In this document: piece by piece, positions 35,064 through 44,589 of the stretch
Numbering within the stretch: the first letter of the stretch is position 1
Layout: each line of letters begins with the position of its first letter
NCBI GenBank assembly: GCA_002238485.1
Contig: MPMG01000009.1
Span: forward strand, 62,001-126,000
Origin: Chloroflexi bacterium bin20
GTDB taxonomy: Bacteria > Chloroflexota > Anaerolineae > Aggregatilineales > Phototrophicaceae
Direction of reading: 5' to 3'
Length of the DNA: 64,000 nt
The notes under the pieces: generated by a model
The model's database searches: none
Seen by the model: only the letters and a program-made list of their open reading frames with translations
Told to the model about the DNA's origin: nothing
Program-made: the position numbers and the translations under genes

Positions 35064-36050
35064 ATGAATGCGCAGAACCAAGCGCTGACAGTCGGTGAAG
35101 TACAAACTGTCGATAGCGGCTCGCGAACAGGTCCGGCAATCCGCGAGCTTGCCAACGCAACTGGCGAACACCAACCAAGGCAGCAGCCACTTGCCTTTGC
35201 CGACAGAGGCATTGGACAGCGGACGGTCGCCGTCTTGGCATGTCAAGATAATCTCGAATTCCTGCGCGAGCAACCAAATGACAAGTTCAAGCTAATCGTC
35301 ACTTCGCCGCCATACAACATCGGCAAGAGTTACGAGTCTCGCCTGACACTGGATGAATACCTGGCGAGCCAGCAGCAAGTCATTCAGGAATGTGTTCGCG
35401 TCCTGCATCCGCAAGGGTCAATTTGCTGGCAGGTCGGCAACTACGCAGAAGCCAGCGAGATTATCCCCCTGGATTGCCTGCTGTTTCCGGTCTTTCGCGC
35501 GCTGGGCTTAAAGCTGCGCAATCGCATCATCTGGCACTTTGGTCATGGACTGCACGCGCGCAAACGGCTGTCGGGCCGCTACGAAACCATCAACTGGTGG
35601 ACCAAGGGTGATGACTATACTTGGCACCTGGACCCTATTCGCGTGCCGTCCAAGTATCCAGGCAAGCGACATTTCAAGGGACCGCGCAAAGGTGAATTGT
35701 CGGGCAATCCAAAAGGCAAAAACCCCAGCGATGTTTGGGAGTTCCCGAATGTAAAGAGCAACCATCCAGAAAAGACCGTGCACCCCTGTCAATTTCCCAT
35801 TGAACTTGTTGAGCGCCTGGTGCTGTCTATGACCGATGAAGGCGATGATGTGCTGGACCCTTATGTTGGCGTGGGCTCTTCTGTGATCGCCTCGCTTAAG
35901 CACCAGCGCAATGGCTATGGCTGTGACATCGTCGAGCAATACATCGCCATCGCCAGGCGGCGGCTGCGCGACCTGCAAGCCGGGATACTAAAGACACGAC
36001 CCATGGGAAAACCGATTTACAACCCGGCGCTGCCAAACGGCGGGCATTGA
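35064..36050 (+). CDS. Type II DNA methyltransferase, probably N4-cytosine
   Basis: 328 residues, with an N-terminal extension of about 55 residues. Motif IV is TSPPYN at 80-85, the form usual in N4-cytosine enzymes, and the AdoMet motif is DPYVGVGSS near 262 (beta order). The middle GNPKGKNPSDVWEFPNVK and HPCQFPIELVERLV match the type II family of M.BglII and relatives. Its stop overlaps the endonuclease start by 1 nt. It should protect the host from the downstream nuclease. Confidence 0.88.
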   Translation: MNAQNQALTVGEVQTVDSGSRTGPAIRELANATGEHQPRQQPLAFADRGIGQRTVAVLACQDNLEFLREQPNDKFKLIVTSPPYNIGKSYESRLTLDEYLASQQQVIQECVRVLHPQGSICWQVGNYAEASEIIPLDCLLFPVFRALGLKLRNRIIWHFGHGLHARKRLSGRYETINWWTKGDDYTWHLDPIRVPSKYPGKRHFKGPRKGELSGNPKGKNPSDVWEFPNVKSNHPEKTVHPCQFPIELVERLVLSMTDEGDDVLDPYVGVGSSVIASLKHQRNGYGCDIVEQYIAIARRRLRDLQAGILKTRPMGKPIYNPALPNGGH

Positions 36051-36661
36051 TGCGCATCGCTGCGAAATACTCGCACTTGAACGGCTTGGAATATATGCTC
36101 GTGCACCACAACGACCTGTGGGACGAGGTGCAGGATGTCGTCGCGCGGGTCGATGCCGAAGCCTGCAAGACCAAAGTGTCCAAAGAGAAAACAATGCGCG
36201 GACGTCTGCTCTATTCGCCGAAAGATATGAACAGGGCATACAGCACCTACTTCAAGCGACTAGGCTGGACTGAACGCAGAAATACATTTTGGGTTACAGA
36301 CGACGAAAAACTCTTGCGCGGCATCTACAATCAACCAGAGCCGGCACAGAAGGAGGCGATCTATGCGGCAGGCAAAGTGCCGATCATGTCTTACAACCAA
36401 ACCGACTTCGTCAAGAATCGCATTGCGGTCGAAGTTCAATTCGGCAAGTACGCCTTTGTCGCCCACGACCTGTTCGTAAAGCACCTTAGTTTCTTCGTAG
36501 CGGATATTATTGATGTCGGCGTCGAGATCCTGCCGATGAAACAACTGGAACGCGATATGTCGTCCGGCGTTCCCTACTACGAACGCGACCTGCTCAATGT
36601 GCTGCGGCAGGGACGAGGTGTCCCGGCTGTTCCCCTGATATTGCTAGGCGTCGTCCCCTAG
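36050..36661 (+). CDS. BglII-like type II restriction endonuclease
   Basis: 203 residues. LLYSPKDMNRAYSTYFKRLGW matches the BglII family, and DFVKNRIAVEVQFGKYAF places Asp, Glu and Gln at the spacing of the BglII active site (D84, E93, Q95: D-x8-E-x-Q). The start is taken as the ATG at 36050, overlapping the methyltransferase stop (TGATG), so both are coupled. If specificity is like BglII it would cut AGATCT. It is flanked by host-like genes (pfkA, HpcH aldolase), which suggests the operon was inserted. Confidence 0.85.
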   Translation: MRIAAKYSHLNGLEYMLVHHNDLWDEVQDVVARVDAEACKTKVSKEKTMRGRLLYSPKDMNRAYSTYFKRLGWTERRNTFWVTDDEKLLRGIYNQPEPAQKEAIYAAGKVPIMSYNQTDFVKNRIAVEVQFGKYAFVAHDLFVKHLSFFVADIIDVGVEILPMKQLERDMSSGVPYYERDLLNVLRQGRGVPAVPLILLGVVP

Positions 36662-36745
36662 TCAGACTTACCAAGTCCAGAATGGATTATCCGCCTGCGC
36701 GTGGAACTCGCGGCTGCGAAAGGACGTGCGTGATCTGGCAGCGCG

Positions 36746-37510
36746 CTAATCAACAGCCCCGCGCACCGCGCCGATGATCCGCTCGGCCGCGCTGGACATG
36801 ATGGCCGTCTCGGTCATCACCGTGATGAAGTCATAGCCGCGCCCGATCATCTCGATGGCGTGGTCCGTGCTGGCGCAGAAGATGCCCGCTTTAACATCAT
36901 GCTGCCGCGCCGATTCCAAAATGGCATCCAGCGCCGCATCGACCACCGCGTCCCGGTCGAAGCCAGCCCGGCCCGTCATGCTCAAGCGCAGGTCGCCGAT
37001 GCCCACAAAGACCGCGTCCAAGCCCGGCACAGCCATGATCTCGTCGCGATTGTCGAAGCCCAGCTGCGTCTCGACCATGGCGAAAGTGAGCACCGTGTCA
37101 TCTGATTGCTCGGCATAATCTTCGCCCGCATAGATCCGAGCGCGCGTGGGACCCAAGCTGCGGTATCCCAGCGGTGGGAAGCGGCACGCGCCCACGAAGT
37201 CCTCGCACTGTTGCCGCGTTTCAATCATTGGGCAGACGATGCCATAGGCGCCAGCATCCAGCAGACGCATGATATCGCCGGGCGTATTCCAGTTGACGCG
37301 CGCCATGGGCACTGTGTCGGTGGTGGAAATCGCCTGCAGCATGATGATGGCGGTTTCCATGCCCATCATGCCGTGCTGCATGTCAATGACCAGGCTGTCC
37401 CAATCTTGATTCGCCATGATCTCGGCAGACCAGGCGCTGGGGATATGCAGCCAGCCATTCAGCGCTGGCTTGCCCGCCGCCCATATCTCGCGCACTCGGT
37501 TTTTGCGCAT
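36746..37510 (-). CDS. HpcH/HpaI-type aldolase
   Basis: 254 residues, the family length. NGWLHIPSAWSAEIMANQDWDSLVIDMQHG carries the catalytic His and metal-side Asp region, and ETQLGFDNRDEIMAVPGLDAVFVGIGDLRLSM has the metal-binding Glu and Asp. These class II aldolases split 2-keto-3-deoxy acids to pyruvate and an aldehyde. AGGAGCGACAC precedes the ATG. The substrate is not evident. Confidence 0.88.
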   Translation of the reverse strand: MRKNRVREIWAAGKPALNGWLHIPSAWSAEIMANQDWDSLVIDMQHGMMGMETAIIMLQAISTTDTVPMARVNWNTPGDIMRLLDAGAYGIVCPMIETRQQCEDFVGACRFPPLGYRSLGPTRARIYAGEDYAEQSDDTVLTFAMVETQLGFDNRDEIMAVPGLDAVFVGIGDLRLSMTGRAGFDRDAVVDAALDAILESARQHDVKAGIFCASTDHAIEMIGRGYDFITVMTETAIMSSAAERIIGAVRGAVD

Positions 37511-37598
37511 GTGTCGCTCCTGTTGCTCACCTGGATACCTGCCCGATTAAACCACAGGGACGCGGCAGACACAAACTGCTTAGCGCCTGCTATGCTCA

Positions 37599-38810
37599 AT
37601 GGGCGCAGCCAGCCCAACAGCAAATGCCATGATCGCCGGCAACATCAACAAAGTCATCGTCATCAGCTTTGCCCAGCGCTTTCATCTCTATGTGCATGCC
37701 TATGCGCTGCTGCTGCTTGCGCGTGGATTGACCCTGCTGCAGATCAGCCTCATCGAGTCCATCGTCATCGGCAGCATCTTCCTGATGGAAGTGCCCACTG
37801 GCATCTTGGCCGATCGCCTGGGTCGCAAGTGGTCGATCGCTGCTTCGACCTTTTTGCTGATGTGCGCCGAGTTCATCTTCATCTTCGCGCGCAGCTTCGA
37901 GTGGTACATCGTCATCGCGCTGTTGACGGGCACGGGTTTCGCCTTTGCCTCGGGCGCGGTCGAGGCGCTGGTCTATGACAGCTTGCCCGCAGCCGGACGC
38001 GAAGATGCCATGAAACGCGCCATGGGACGTCTCAACAGCTACAGCCAGATCGCTTTTGTTATCGCGCCCATCCTCGGCGCTTTGATCATCGGCGATGCCC
38101 GCACGGAGAACTTCATCCCCGCCATTGCCTTGACCGTTGTCGCGCTGTGCATCGGGCTGCTGGTCTGCTTTACCCTGCGCGAGCCAGCGGCATCAACGGG
38201 TGATGAGCGACCGGGCAGCCTGACACTGCTGCGCAATGGCATTGCCTTGCTGGCCAGCAATCGACGCTTGCGGCGGCTGGCTATGCTGGCGGTCTTCAGC
38301 ACGCCATTCACGGCGACTCTGGTTACCACGTTGGCGCCTCCCTACCTGGTGCAAAATGACGCAAGCCCTTTCGTGGTGGGCTTGACCCTGTCGCTGGGCA
38401 GCCTGCTGGCGGTGGTCACACAACGTTATGCCTGGAAGCTGGAAACCTGGCTGGGGCAGGCTCGGGCGGTTGCGCTGCTGATTCTGCTGCCAGGCCTGAT
38501 GTATTGGCTGCTGGCGGCGGCAGGACCGATCGCGACTGTTCTATTGATTACTTGCATGTACGGCGCAAACGATATGAAAGCGCCGCTCTTTTCGGCTTAT
38601 CAGAATGCGCTGATAGCCAGCGAAAATCGCGCGACGGTGCTCTCGTTGATCAATATGTTCGCCAGCTTGTTCATCGCCATTGGCGCGCCCATGTACGCAG
38701 CGCTGGCACAGACTTCGCTGGAGTTGGCTTTTGTGGTTATTGGCGCGGTGATCCTGGGTTCTGCGCTGTTGCTGCGCGTGCATCGCCTGCCGCAAGCCGC
38801 TGTGGAGTGA
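37599..38810 (+). CDS. MFS transporter
   Basis: Up to 403 residues, 12 predicted membrane helices. The MFS loop 2-3 motif is GILADRLGRKWSI. A second possible start at ATG 37629 (MIAGNINKV) would remove ten residues and puts the first helix closer to the N-terminus, as is usual. It is divergent from the aldolase gene, so it may export or import a related compound, but nothing proves this. Confidence 0.82.
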   Translation: MGAASPTANAMIAGNINKVIVISFAQRFHLYVHAYALLLLARGLTLLQISLIESIVIGSIFLMEVPTGILADRLGRKWSIAASTFLLMCAEFIFIFARSFEWYIVIALLTGTGFAFASGAVEALVYDSLPAAGREDAMKRAMGRLNSYSQIAFVIAPILGALIIGDARTENFIPAIALTVVALCIGLLVCFTLREPAASTGDERPGSLTLLRNGIALLASNRRLRRLAMLAVFSTPFTATLVTTLAPPYLVQNDASPFVVGLTLSLGSLLAVVTQRYAWKLETWLGQARAVALLILLPGLMYWLLAAAGPIATVLLITCMYGANDMKAPLFSAYQNALIASENRATVLSLINMFASLFIAIGAPMYAALAQTSLELAFVVIGAVILGSALLLRVHRLPQAAVE

Positions 38811-38846
38811 CTCGCTTGTTCCACCGTCGCCATTGAGACAGGAAGA

Positions 38847-39395
38847 TTAGGGCGTAGCTAATGCATAAACTCCGCGCTTCGTATAGACCGCTCCGCCAGG
38901 GCGCAGCTGGCTTTCGTACAAGGCGAACTCCCGCACAGAAAACGACTCGATATGGAAATCCAGATGCGCTTGAAGCCAGCGGCTGGCCAAACCTCGGCGT
39001 AGTGGTTTCTTGAAGCGCATCAACGTGATGTGTGGATGAAAGCGCCGCTGTTCTTGCCGAAAGCCCTGGTTTTGCAAGGCGCGTCCAGCCGCTTCGTGCA
39101 GCGCGCGCAGCGCCGACGTATTCCGCACGCCCACCCAGATCACGCGTGGTCGATCATCGACAGGGAATTGCCCGACGCCGCCGATCTGCAGCGCGAAGTC
39201 TGGCAGATCTACCCGCTGCAGCGCCTGCATATAACGGCGCGCTTGTTTCTCAGGCGTTTCGCCGATGAAATGCAAGGTCAAATGCAGCGCTTCTCGGCCT
39301 GCCCAGCGTCCGGGCGGCAAGTCGTCCTCGCGCAAGCCCAGGATCTGGTCTTTTGTTTCCTCCGGCAGGTCGATAGCGACGAATAAGCGGGGCAT
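38847..39395 (-). CDS. thpR: RNA 2',3'-cyclic phosphodiesterase (ThpR/LigT)
   Basis: 182 residues with the two HxT motifs of the 2H superfamily: LHLTLHFIGE and FHPHITLMRF. RLFVAIDLPEETKDQI is the family N-terminus. It hydrolyses 2',3'-cyclic phosphate ends and can ligate tRNA halves in vitro. AGAGGAATCAAC precedes the ATG at 39395. Confidence 0.92.
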   Translation of the reverse strand: MPRLFVAIDLPEETKDQILGLREDDLPPGRWAGREALHLTLHFIGETPEKQARRYMQALQRVDLPDFALQIGGVGQFPVDDRPRVIWVGVRNTSALRALHEAAGRALQNQGFRQEQRRFHPHITLMRFKKPLRRGLASRWLQAHLDFHIESFSVREFALYESQLRPGGAVYTKRGVYALATP

Positions 39396-39519
39396 GTTGA
39401 TTCCTCTCTGCAACAGCGCTGACGCAGTATACTCAACTTGGCGTGGGATTGTTGCGCGCCTGATGCCAAAAGCCATTCGATCAATGCCAATAAAATGCGC
39501 GGAACTTTGGAGAACACGA

Positions 39520-39880
39520 TGGATTTGGGAGTCCCCTTTCTATTGCTCGTGGTAGGCGTCAGCTGCTTGCGATGGGGCCGACATACGCTGAAAACAGAAG
39601 AGGTTCACCTGAGATCAGGTCTATGCGGGACAAGGAGCCGTTGCGAGGGCGTCTAACAGTCCTGCATTTCGGCGTCATGGTTGGCGGCAGTGGCTTGGTG
39701 ATGCTGCTGTCCCTGGCCGCAGCTCTTATCAGTGGCGACGACAAGTATTTGGACGTGGTGTTCTTCCTGTGTATGACCGCCTCCGTGTTAGGCTGGTTCA
39801 CCGTTGATGTGGTCGATTTCTTCGCGCCGCATGACGAACGCAACTCCCACGATGTCGCGGCGGAGCCAGCCCCAGGATAG
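39520..39880 (+). CDS. Small membrane protein, possibly frameshifted
   Basis: GGAGAACACG stands before ATG 39520, which encodes one membrane helix (VPFLLLVVGVSCL) but its frame stops at 39656. A second frame, open from ATG 39572 (or 39623) to 39880, encodes two more helices (FGVMVGGSGLVMLLSLAAAL and VVFFLCMTASVLGWF). One base change near 39600-39620 would join them into a three-helix protein. Alternatively the second frame is an independent gene of 85-102 residues. No family recognised. Confidence 0.45.
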
Positions 39881-40107
39881 GATGAGTCGGATCCGTGGAT
39901 GTATACGCGCAAGAGTAAACGCGACCGTAAGACGCAGAGCATGAAATACGTTCTTTGCAAGCGAAGTTGGCTTTAGCATTGTTGTTCACGTGAGCCATCC
40001 TCTTCGTGTGAGGTTTCCTGGCGATTCGCAACTGACTGTTGCGTATGCGCGATGTACAATGGCCTAATTCGCAGCTGAACGTAGCGTCAGGATAGGATGA
40101 CATAGAC

Positions 40108-41433
40108 ATGCTCATCAAGAAACTGGGACGGATACTCTGCCTGCTTTCGCTGGTATCGCTTTTCACGGGCGCAGCGCAGGCCGAGGAAACTTGCGACTTC
40201 GCCGAAGAAATCGTGCGGCTGGGCGGTGTTGTGCCGCTTTCCTCGCCTGGCTCTGTGACCGGCGGCATCGGCATGCAGTGGGGATTCGAGCAAGCCATCG
40301 CCGATATCAACGCGGCTTGCGGCATCCAGATTGATGGCGCGAATCATCGCCTGGATATTGTCACAGTCGATTCCGAAGGCGTGTCGGAATACGGGCAGGC
40401 GGTTGTCGAGCGGCTGATCTTGCAGGACAGGGTGCGGGGCATCGTTGGCTTTTATCACAGCGCGGTCGGGCTGGCGACCATGGGCATGGTGCAGAGGTAT
40501 CGCATTCCCACGATTTATGCTCATCCGCGCAACGACAACATCAGCGCGGCCGGCTATATCGAATTCGAAGGCAAGCCGCCGCGCCGCAGCCAGGGCGTCG
40601 ACTTTGTCTTCCGCACCTCGCCACCCAGTTCCATCGTCGGCAAAATCGTGACCGACTGGCTGGTCTCGCTGGGCGTGGAAGACGCGGTGATCATCCTGGA
40701 AAACACCGACTATGGGCATCCTGCCGCCGCTGCCGAACGAGCGCACCTGGAACGCGCCGGCGTGCATGTCGACCAGCTGGAAATCGAGCTGGGCACCGAA
40801 GACTTTGTGCCTATCCTCAGCCGAATCCAAGCCCGACAAGAGCCGCCCGATGCCATCCGCTTGTTGGTCAGTGGCGAAACTTCCTACAATCTCACGCAGC
40901 AAATGACCGAACTGGGCATCGCGCCGACAGCCGATACCATCTGCGTTACCAATCACCTGGCTTTCCAGTCGACGCAATACTGGAACACTGTCCCCGATGG
41001 CAACTTCTGCGCATTTGACCGCGTCGGCACGGTGCCCAGCCTCTACAATGATCTGGCAGCCGAACTGGATCGGCGCTACTTGGAGGACTTCGGCGATATT
41101 CTGGTCAGCTTCGCTATGGAAGCCTACGACAGCGTTTGGCTCATGGCAGACGCGATGCAGCGAGCCGGCAGTTATACCGATGCAGAAGCCATCGTCGCCG
41201 CCCTGGAGCTGGCGGACATCGAGCTTTCGCAGGGGCGCTATTACTTCAACTATGGCAGCCACAACCCCGACCTGCCCGACGATGAGCCCGCCTATCTGTG
41301 GCATCAATGGCCCGTGCCTGTCGTGACCGTGATGCAATACTTTGAAGCCGGGCAGAGCGGCCTGGATGCCGCTGTCGTCTGGCCAGAGATTTATCAGACG
41401 CATGGCACAGCCTACTTTGAGGTGGGCGGCTAG
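40108..41433 (+). CDS. Branched-chain amino acid/amide-type solute-binding protein, paralogue 1
   Basis: 441 residues with a signal peptide ending ...GAAQA before EETCDF. The mature part is a type I periplasmic binding fold (Peripla_BP_6, LivK/UrtA-like): VRLGGVVPLSSPGS, then the ADINAACGIQIDG hinge and FYHSAVGLATM. There is no lipobox. Four Cys (CDF, ACG, TICVT, NFCAF) are shared with the two following paralogues, probably two disulfides. No permease or ATPase is encoded nearby. Confidence 0.85.
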   Translation: MLIKKLGRILCLLSLVSLFTGAAQAEETCDFAEEIVRLGGVVPLSSPGSVTGGIGMQWGFEQAIADINAACGIQIDGANHRLDIVTVDSEGVSEYGQAVVERLILQDRVRGIVGFYHSAVGLATMGMVQRYRIPTIYAHPRNDNISAAGYIEFEGKPPRRSQGVDFVFRTSPPSSIVGKIVTDWLVSLGVEDAVIILENTDYGHPAAAAERAHLERAGVHVDQLEIELGTEDFVPILSRIQARQEPPDAIRLLVSGETSYNLTQQMTELGIAPTADTICVTNHLAFQSTQYWNTVPDGNFCAFDRVGTVPSLYNDLAAELDRRYLEDFGDILVSFAMEAYDSVWLMADAMQRAGSYTDAEAIVAALELADIELSQGRYYFNYGSHNPDLPDDEPAYLWHQWPVPVVTVMQYFEAGQSGLDAAVVWPEIYQTHGTAYFEVGG

Positions 41434-41589
41434 CCCTGCCTCAGCGCCTGCGCTCTGTCAATCGGCGTTGGCCATAGCCCCCGTGAGCGCACCGTGACTA
41501 GCGCCTGCAAGGGCGATGGGTGATGTCGCTGCCAGAGCCGGGTTGCGGGGAGTGTCGAAAACCGTGCTTGCGCAACATCGCATGGCACT

Positions 41590-41659
41590 GTAGGGGCGAT
41601 GTAGCAAGTCACCCGAAAACATACCTGGAAACACGGAGGACCTGGCAGGTCGCCCCTAC
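41590..41659. repeat. Inverted repeat GTAGGGGCGA ... TCGCCCCTAC
   Basis: Two 10-bp arms at 41590-41599 and 41650-41659 with 50 bp between. Similar arms occur at 28519-28545. The 352-nt gap 41434-41785 contains this, a possible promoter and no gene that I can support. Confidence 0.7.
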
Positions 41660-41706
41660 AAATGCCATAGGATCCAGCAATTTCACCTCTACCAGTAGGC
41701 GTTGAC

Positions 41707-41736
41707 TTGACAACCCAGGTCAATATCGCCTATGCT
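41707..41736 (+). promoter_or_regulatory. Possible promoter of the second solute-binding gene
   Basis: TTGACA at 41707-41712, 18-bp spacer, TATGCT at 41731-41736, 50 nt before the ATG at 41786. TTGACTTGAC..GTCAA around it contains inverted half-sites that might bind a regulator. Confidence 0.45.
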
Positions 41737-41785
41737 TGATTATGCAAAAAGGGAAAATTGTCCTCTCAATTAGAAAGGAAATCTG

Positions 41786-43114
41786 ATGCTGCGCAAGATC
41801 ACTTTAATGGCGACGCTACTTGCTCTGTTTTCGCTCGTCCTGCCAGCCACGTACGCCGACTCACACTGCGAATTCGCAGAGGAGACCATCCGACTGGGTG
41901 GCATCGCGCCGCTTTCGCCACCAGGAGCGACTGGCGCCGGCGTGATCATCGACTGGTCCTATCAGCAGGCGGCAGCCGATATCAACGACGCTTGCGGTGT
42001 CGATATCGCAGGCGTCAACCACCGCGTAGAAGTGCTGACTGGCGACAGTGAAGGTATCTCTGAGCGCGGGCAGGCGCTGGCTGAGCGCTGGATCTTCGAA
42101 GATGACGTGCATGGCGTGGTCGGCGGCTATCATAGCGCGGTGGCCTTGGCAACGATGTTATTGACGCAAGAGAATGCCATCCCCACACTCTTCGCCGGAC
42201 CCTGGAACGACAACATCACCGCCAACGGCATCATCGAATTTGAAGGCAGGGCGCCACGCATTGAAGACGGCGTCGACTACATCTTCCGCACCTCGCCCGC
42301 CAATTCCATGGTGGCGGCAGTGGCGGCGAACTGGTTCATCGAGCTCGGCTTGGATGATGTCATCATCATGACGGAGAACACCGATTATGGTATCCCTGCC
42401 GCAGCCGATGAAGCCGCCCTGTTGGAAGCAGCTGGCGTGACTGTCGAGCAGTTCAGCTTCGAACTGGGCACAGAAGACTTTGTGCCTGTCCTAAACCGCG
42501 TCTTGGCGCGCGCCGAACCGACGGATGCCATTCGCGTGCTGGTTACGGGCGAGACCGGCTTCAACCTGGTGCAGCAGATGGCTGAGTTGGGCATCGCTCC
42601 CTCCGGCGATACCATCTGCGTCGCCGAGAGCTTTGCCGGCGACTCGACGCAATTTTGGGCGGCTGTGCCCGATGGCAACTACTGCGCATTCACCCGTGTC
42701 GGCGCCACGCCCACGCTCTTCGGCGATATAGCGCATGATGTCAACGACCGATACACAGCCGAGTGGGGCGGCGTCGCCCCCAGCTATTCGCTAGAGCCAT
42801 ATGACAGCGTGCGGCTGCTGGCCGCGGCAATGGATGCCGCCGACAGCTTCAACGACGCGGACGCCATTGTCGCCGCGCTGGAGACCATCGACATCGAGCT
42901 GGCGCAAGGGCGCTACTATTTTAAGTACGGCAGCCACAACCCCGAGCTGCCCGAGGGCACGCCGACCTATCTGTGGCATCAATGGCCCGATCCGATCGTG
43001 ACAGTCGTGCAATACTTCGAGCAAGACCAGAGCGCGCTGGATGCGGCGGTAATCTATCCGCCTGTATATCAGACGCATGGCACCGCCTACATCCAGCCGG
43101 GCACGACGCCTTGA
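41786..43114 (+). CDS. Solute-binding protein, paralogue 2
   Basis: 442 residues, signal peptide ending near TYADSHC. It aligns end to end with the genes on both sides (IRLGGIAPLSPPGATGAGV, GYHSAVALATM, FYTH-like C-terminus YLWHQWPDPIVTVVQYFEQ). AAAGGAAATCTG precedes the ATG. It has its own promoter-like sequence, so the three genes may be expressed separately. The ligand is unknown; relatives bind amino acids, amides or short aromatic acids. Confidence 0.87.
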   Translation: MLRKITLMATLLALFSLVLPATYADSHCEFAEETIRLGGIAPLSPPGATGAGVIIDWSYQQAAADINDACGVDIAGVNHRVEVLTGDSEGISERGQALAERWIFEDDVHGVVGGYHSAVALATMLLTQENAIPTLFAGPWNDNITANGIIEFEGRAPRIEDGVDYIFRTSPANSMVAAVAANWFIELGLDDVIIMTENTDYGIPAAADEAALLEAAGVTVEQFSFELGTEDFVPVLNRVLARAEPTDAIRVLVTGETGFNLVQQMAELGIAPSGDTICVAESFAGDSTQFWAAVPDGNYCAFTRVGATPTLFGDIAHDVNDRYTAEWGGVAPSYSLEPYDSVRLLAAAMDAADSFNDADAIVAALETIDIELAQGRYYFKYGSHNPELPEGTPTYLWHQWPDPIVTVVQYFEQDQSALDAAVIYPPVYQTHGTAYIQPGTTP

Positions 43115-43249
43115 CGATCGAGAGGGCGCAGTTGGTTTACGCTAACGTAACGAGTTGCTGACTCACGGTCAAAACGCGAGAAGCTCTGTGATATGCCGGC
43201 ATTCGCTTGCATGTGTCAGGGCTTTTTGTGGGGTCGAAGGGGTAAGGGT

Positions 43250-44587
43250 ATGGTCCGCAAATCGTCTACCTGTGCCGGGTTGCTGTTGCTTCTCACAGCG
43301 CTACTGGCGAATCTGAGTCTTGTCCAAGCCGATAGTCACTGTGAATTCGCTGACGAGACGATAAAGTTCGGCGCCTTCGCACCGCTATCCGCGCCCGGAG
43401 CGGTGGTGGCCGGCGTCGTCGTTGACTGGGCGGTGAAGCAGGCTGAGGAGGACATCAACGCCGAATGCGGCATCCATATCAACGGCGCGAATTATCGGCT
43501 GGAGGTCATCACCGGGGATACTGAAGGCATTTCCGAGCGCGGGCAATCGGTGGCGGAACGTTTTATCTTTGATGAGGGCATTCACGGCGCGGTCGCTGGC
43601 TTTCATAGCGCGGTGGCACTGGCGGCGATGAGCATCTTGCAGGAAAACCAGATCCCGACGGTATGGGCGGGTCCCTGGAACGACAACGTCACTGCCAATG
43701 GCATCATGGAATTCGAAGGGCGTTCGCCGCGCATCAATGACGGGGTGGATTATATCTTCCGCATCTCGCCCGCCTGGTCGATGGTGGGCTCGGTGGTCGC
43801 CGATTGGCTCATCTCGCTGGGTGTTGACGATGTGATTATCATGGCGGAAAACACCGACTTTGGGCAGCCGGCCGCGGCCGACGAAAAAGCGCGGCTGGAA
43901 GCGGCTGGGATGCGAGTCACGCAATACAATGTTGAGTTGGGCACCGAAGATTTCGTCCCCATACTCAGCCGCATTGAATCGCGCCCCGAACCGGCTGACG
44001 CCATCCATATCATCATCACCGGCGATACCTCCCTCAACCTCAACCAGCAAATGGCGGAACTGGGCATCGCGCCCAGCCCAGACACAATTTGCATCGCCGG
44101 CTACGACGCCGAGCAATCGACGCAGTTTTGGGATAGCGTGGAAGATGGCAATTACTGCGCATTTAATCGCACCGGAGTCATCCCCACCCTATTCAGCGAG
44201 ATGGGCGCCGAACTCAACCGCAAGTACGAAGCATACTGGGATGACACCGCGCCCAGCTTTGCCATGGAGCCCTATGACAGCGTGCTGCTGATGGCGAATG
44301 CTATCGAGCGCGCCGGCACGTTCACCGACCCCGACGCCATTGTCGCCGCGCTGGAAACATCGGATGTGGAATTGACCCAAGGGCGCTATTACTTCGAATA
44401 TGGCAGCCACAATCCCGATCTGCCAGCCGGCATTCCCGCTTTCATGTGGCATCAGTGGCCCGCCCCGATTGTGACTGTGATGCAATACTTTGAACAAGGC
44501 CAGAGCTCGCTGGATGCCGCCGTTGTCTATCCGCCGGTCTATCAGACGCATGGCGCCACCTACATCCAGCCGGGCACATCACCATAA
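43250..44587 (+). CDS. Solute-binding protein, paralogue 3
   Basis: 445 residues from ATG 43250, chosen because it places a basic N-region (MVRKSS) directly before the hydrophobic core of the signal peptide (LLLLLTALLANLSLVQA). The body matches paralogue 2 more closely than paralogue 1 (PADSHCEFADETIKFG, GPWNDNVTANGIMEFEGRSP). The conserved C-terminal PPVYQTHGATYIQPGTSP is shared. No transport subunits are adjacent. Confidence 0.87.
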   Translation: MVRKSSTCAGLLLLLTALLANLSLVQADSHCEFADETIKFGAFAPLSAPGAVVAGVVVDWAVKQAEEDINAECGIHINGANYRLEVITGDTEGISERGQSVAERFIFDEGIHGAVAGFHSAVALAAMSILQENQIPTVWAGPWNDNVTANGIMEFEGRSPRINDGVDYIFRISPAWSMVGSVVADWLISLGVDDVIIMAENTDFGQPAAADEKARLEAAGMRVTQYNVELGTEDFVPILSRIESRPEPADAIHIIITGDTSLNLNQQMAELGIAPSPDTICIAGYDAEQSTQFWDSVEDGNYCAFNRTGVIPTLFSEMGAELNRKYEAYWDDTAPSFAMEPYDSVLLMANAIERAGTFTDPDAIVAALETSDVELTQGRYYFEYGSHNPDLPAGIPAFMWHQWPAPIVTVMQYFEQGQSSLDAAVVYPPVYQTHGATYIQPGTSP

Positions 44588-44589
44588 TC

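Noticed and set aside
40108-44587. Triplicated binding-protein genes as an assembly duplication
   Set aside because: The copies differ throughout in DNA and protein sequence and have distinct intergenic regions.
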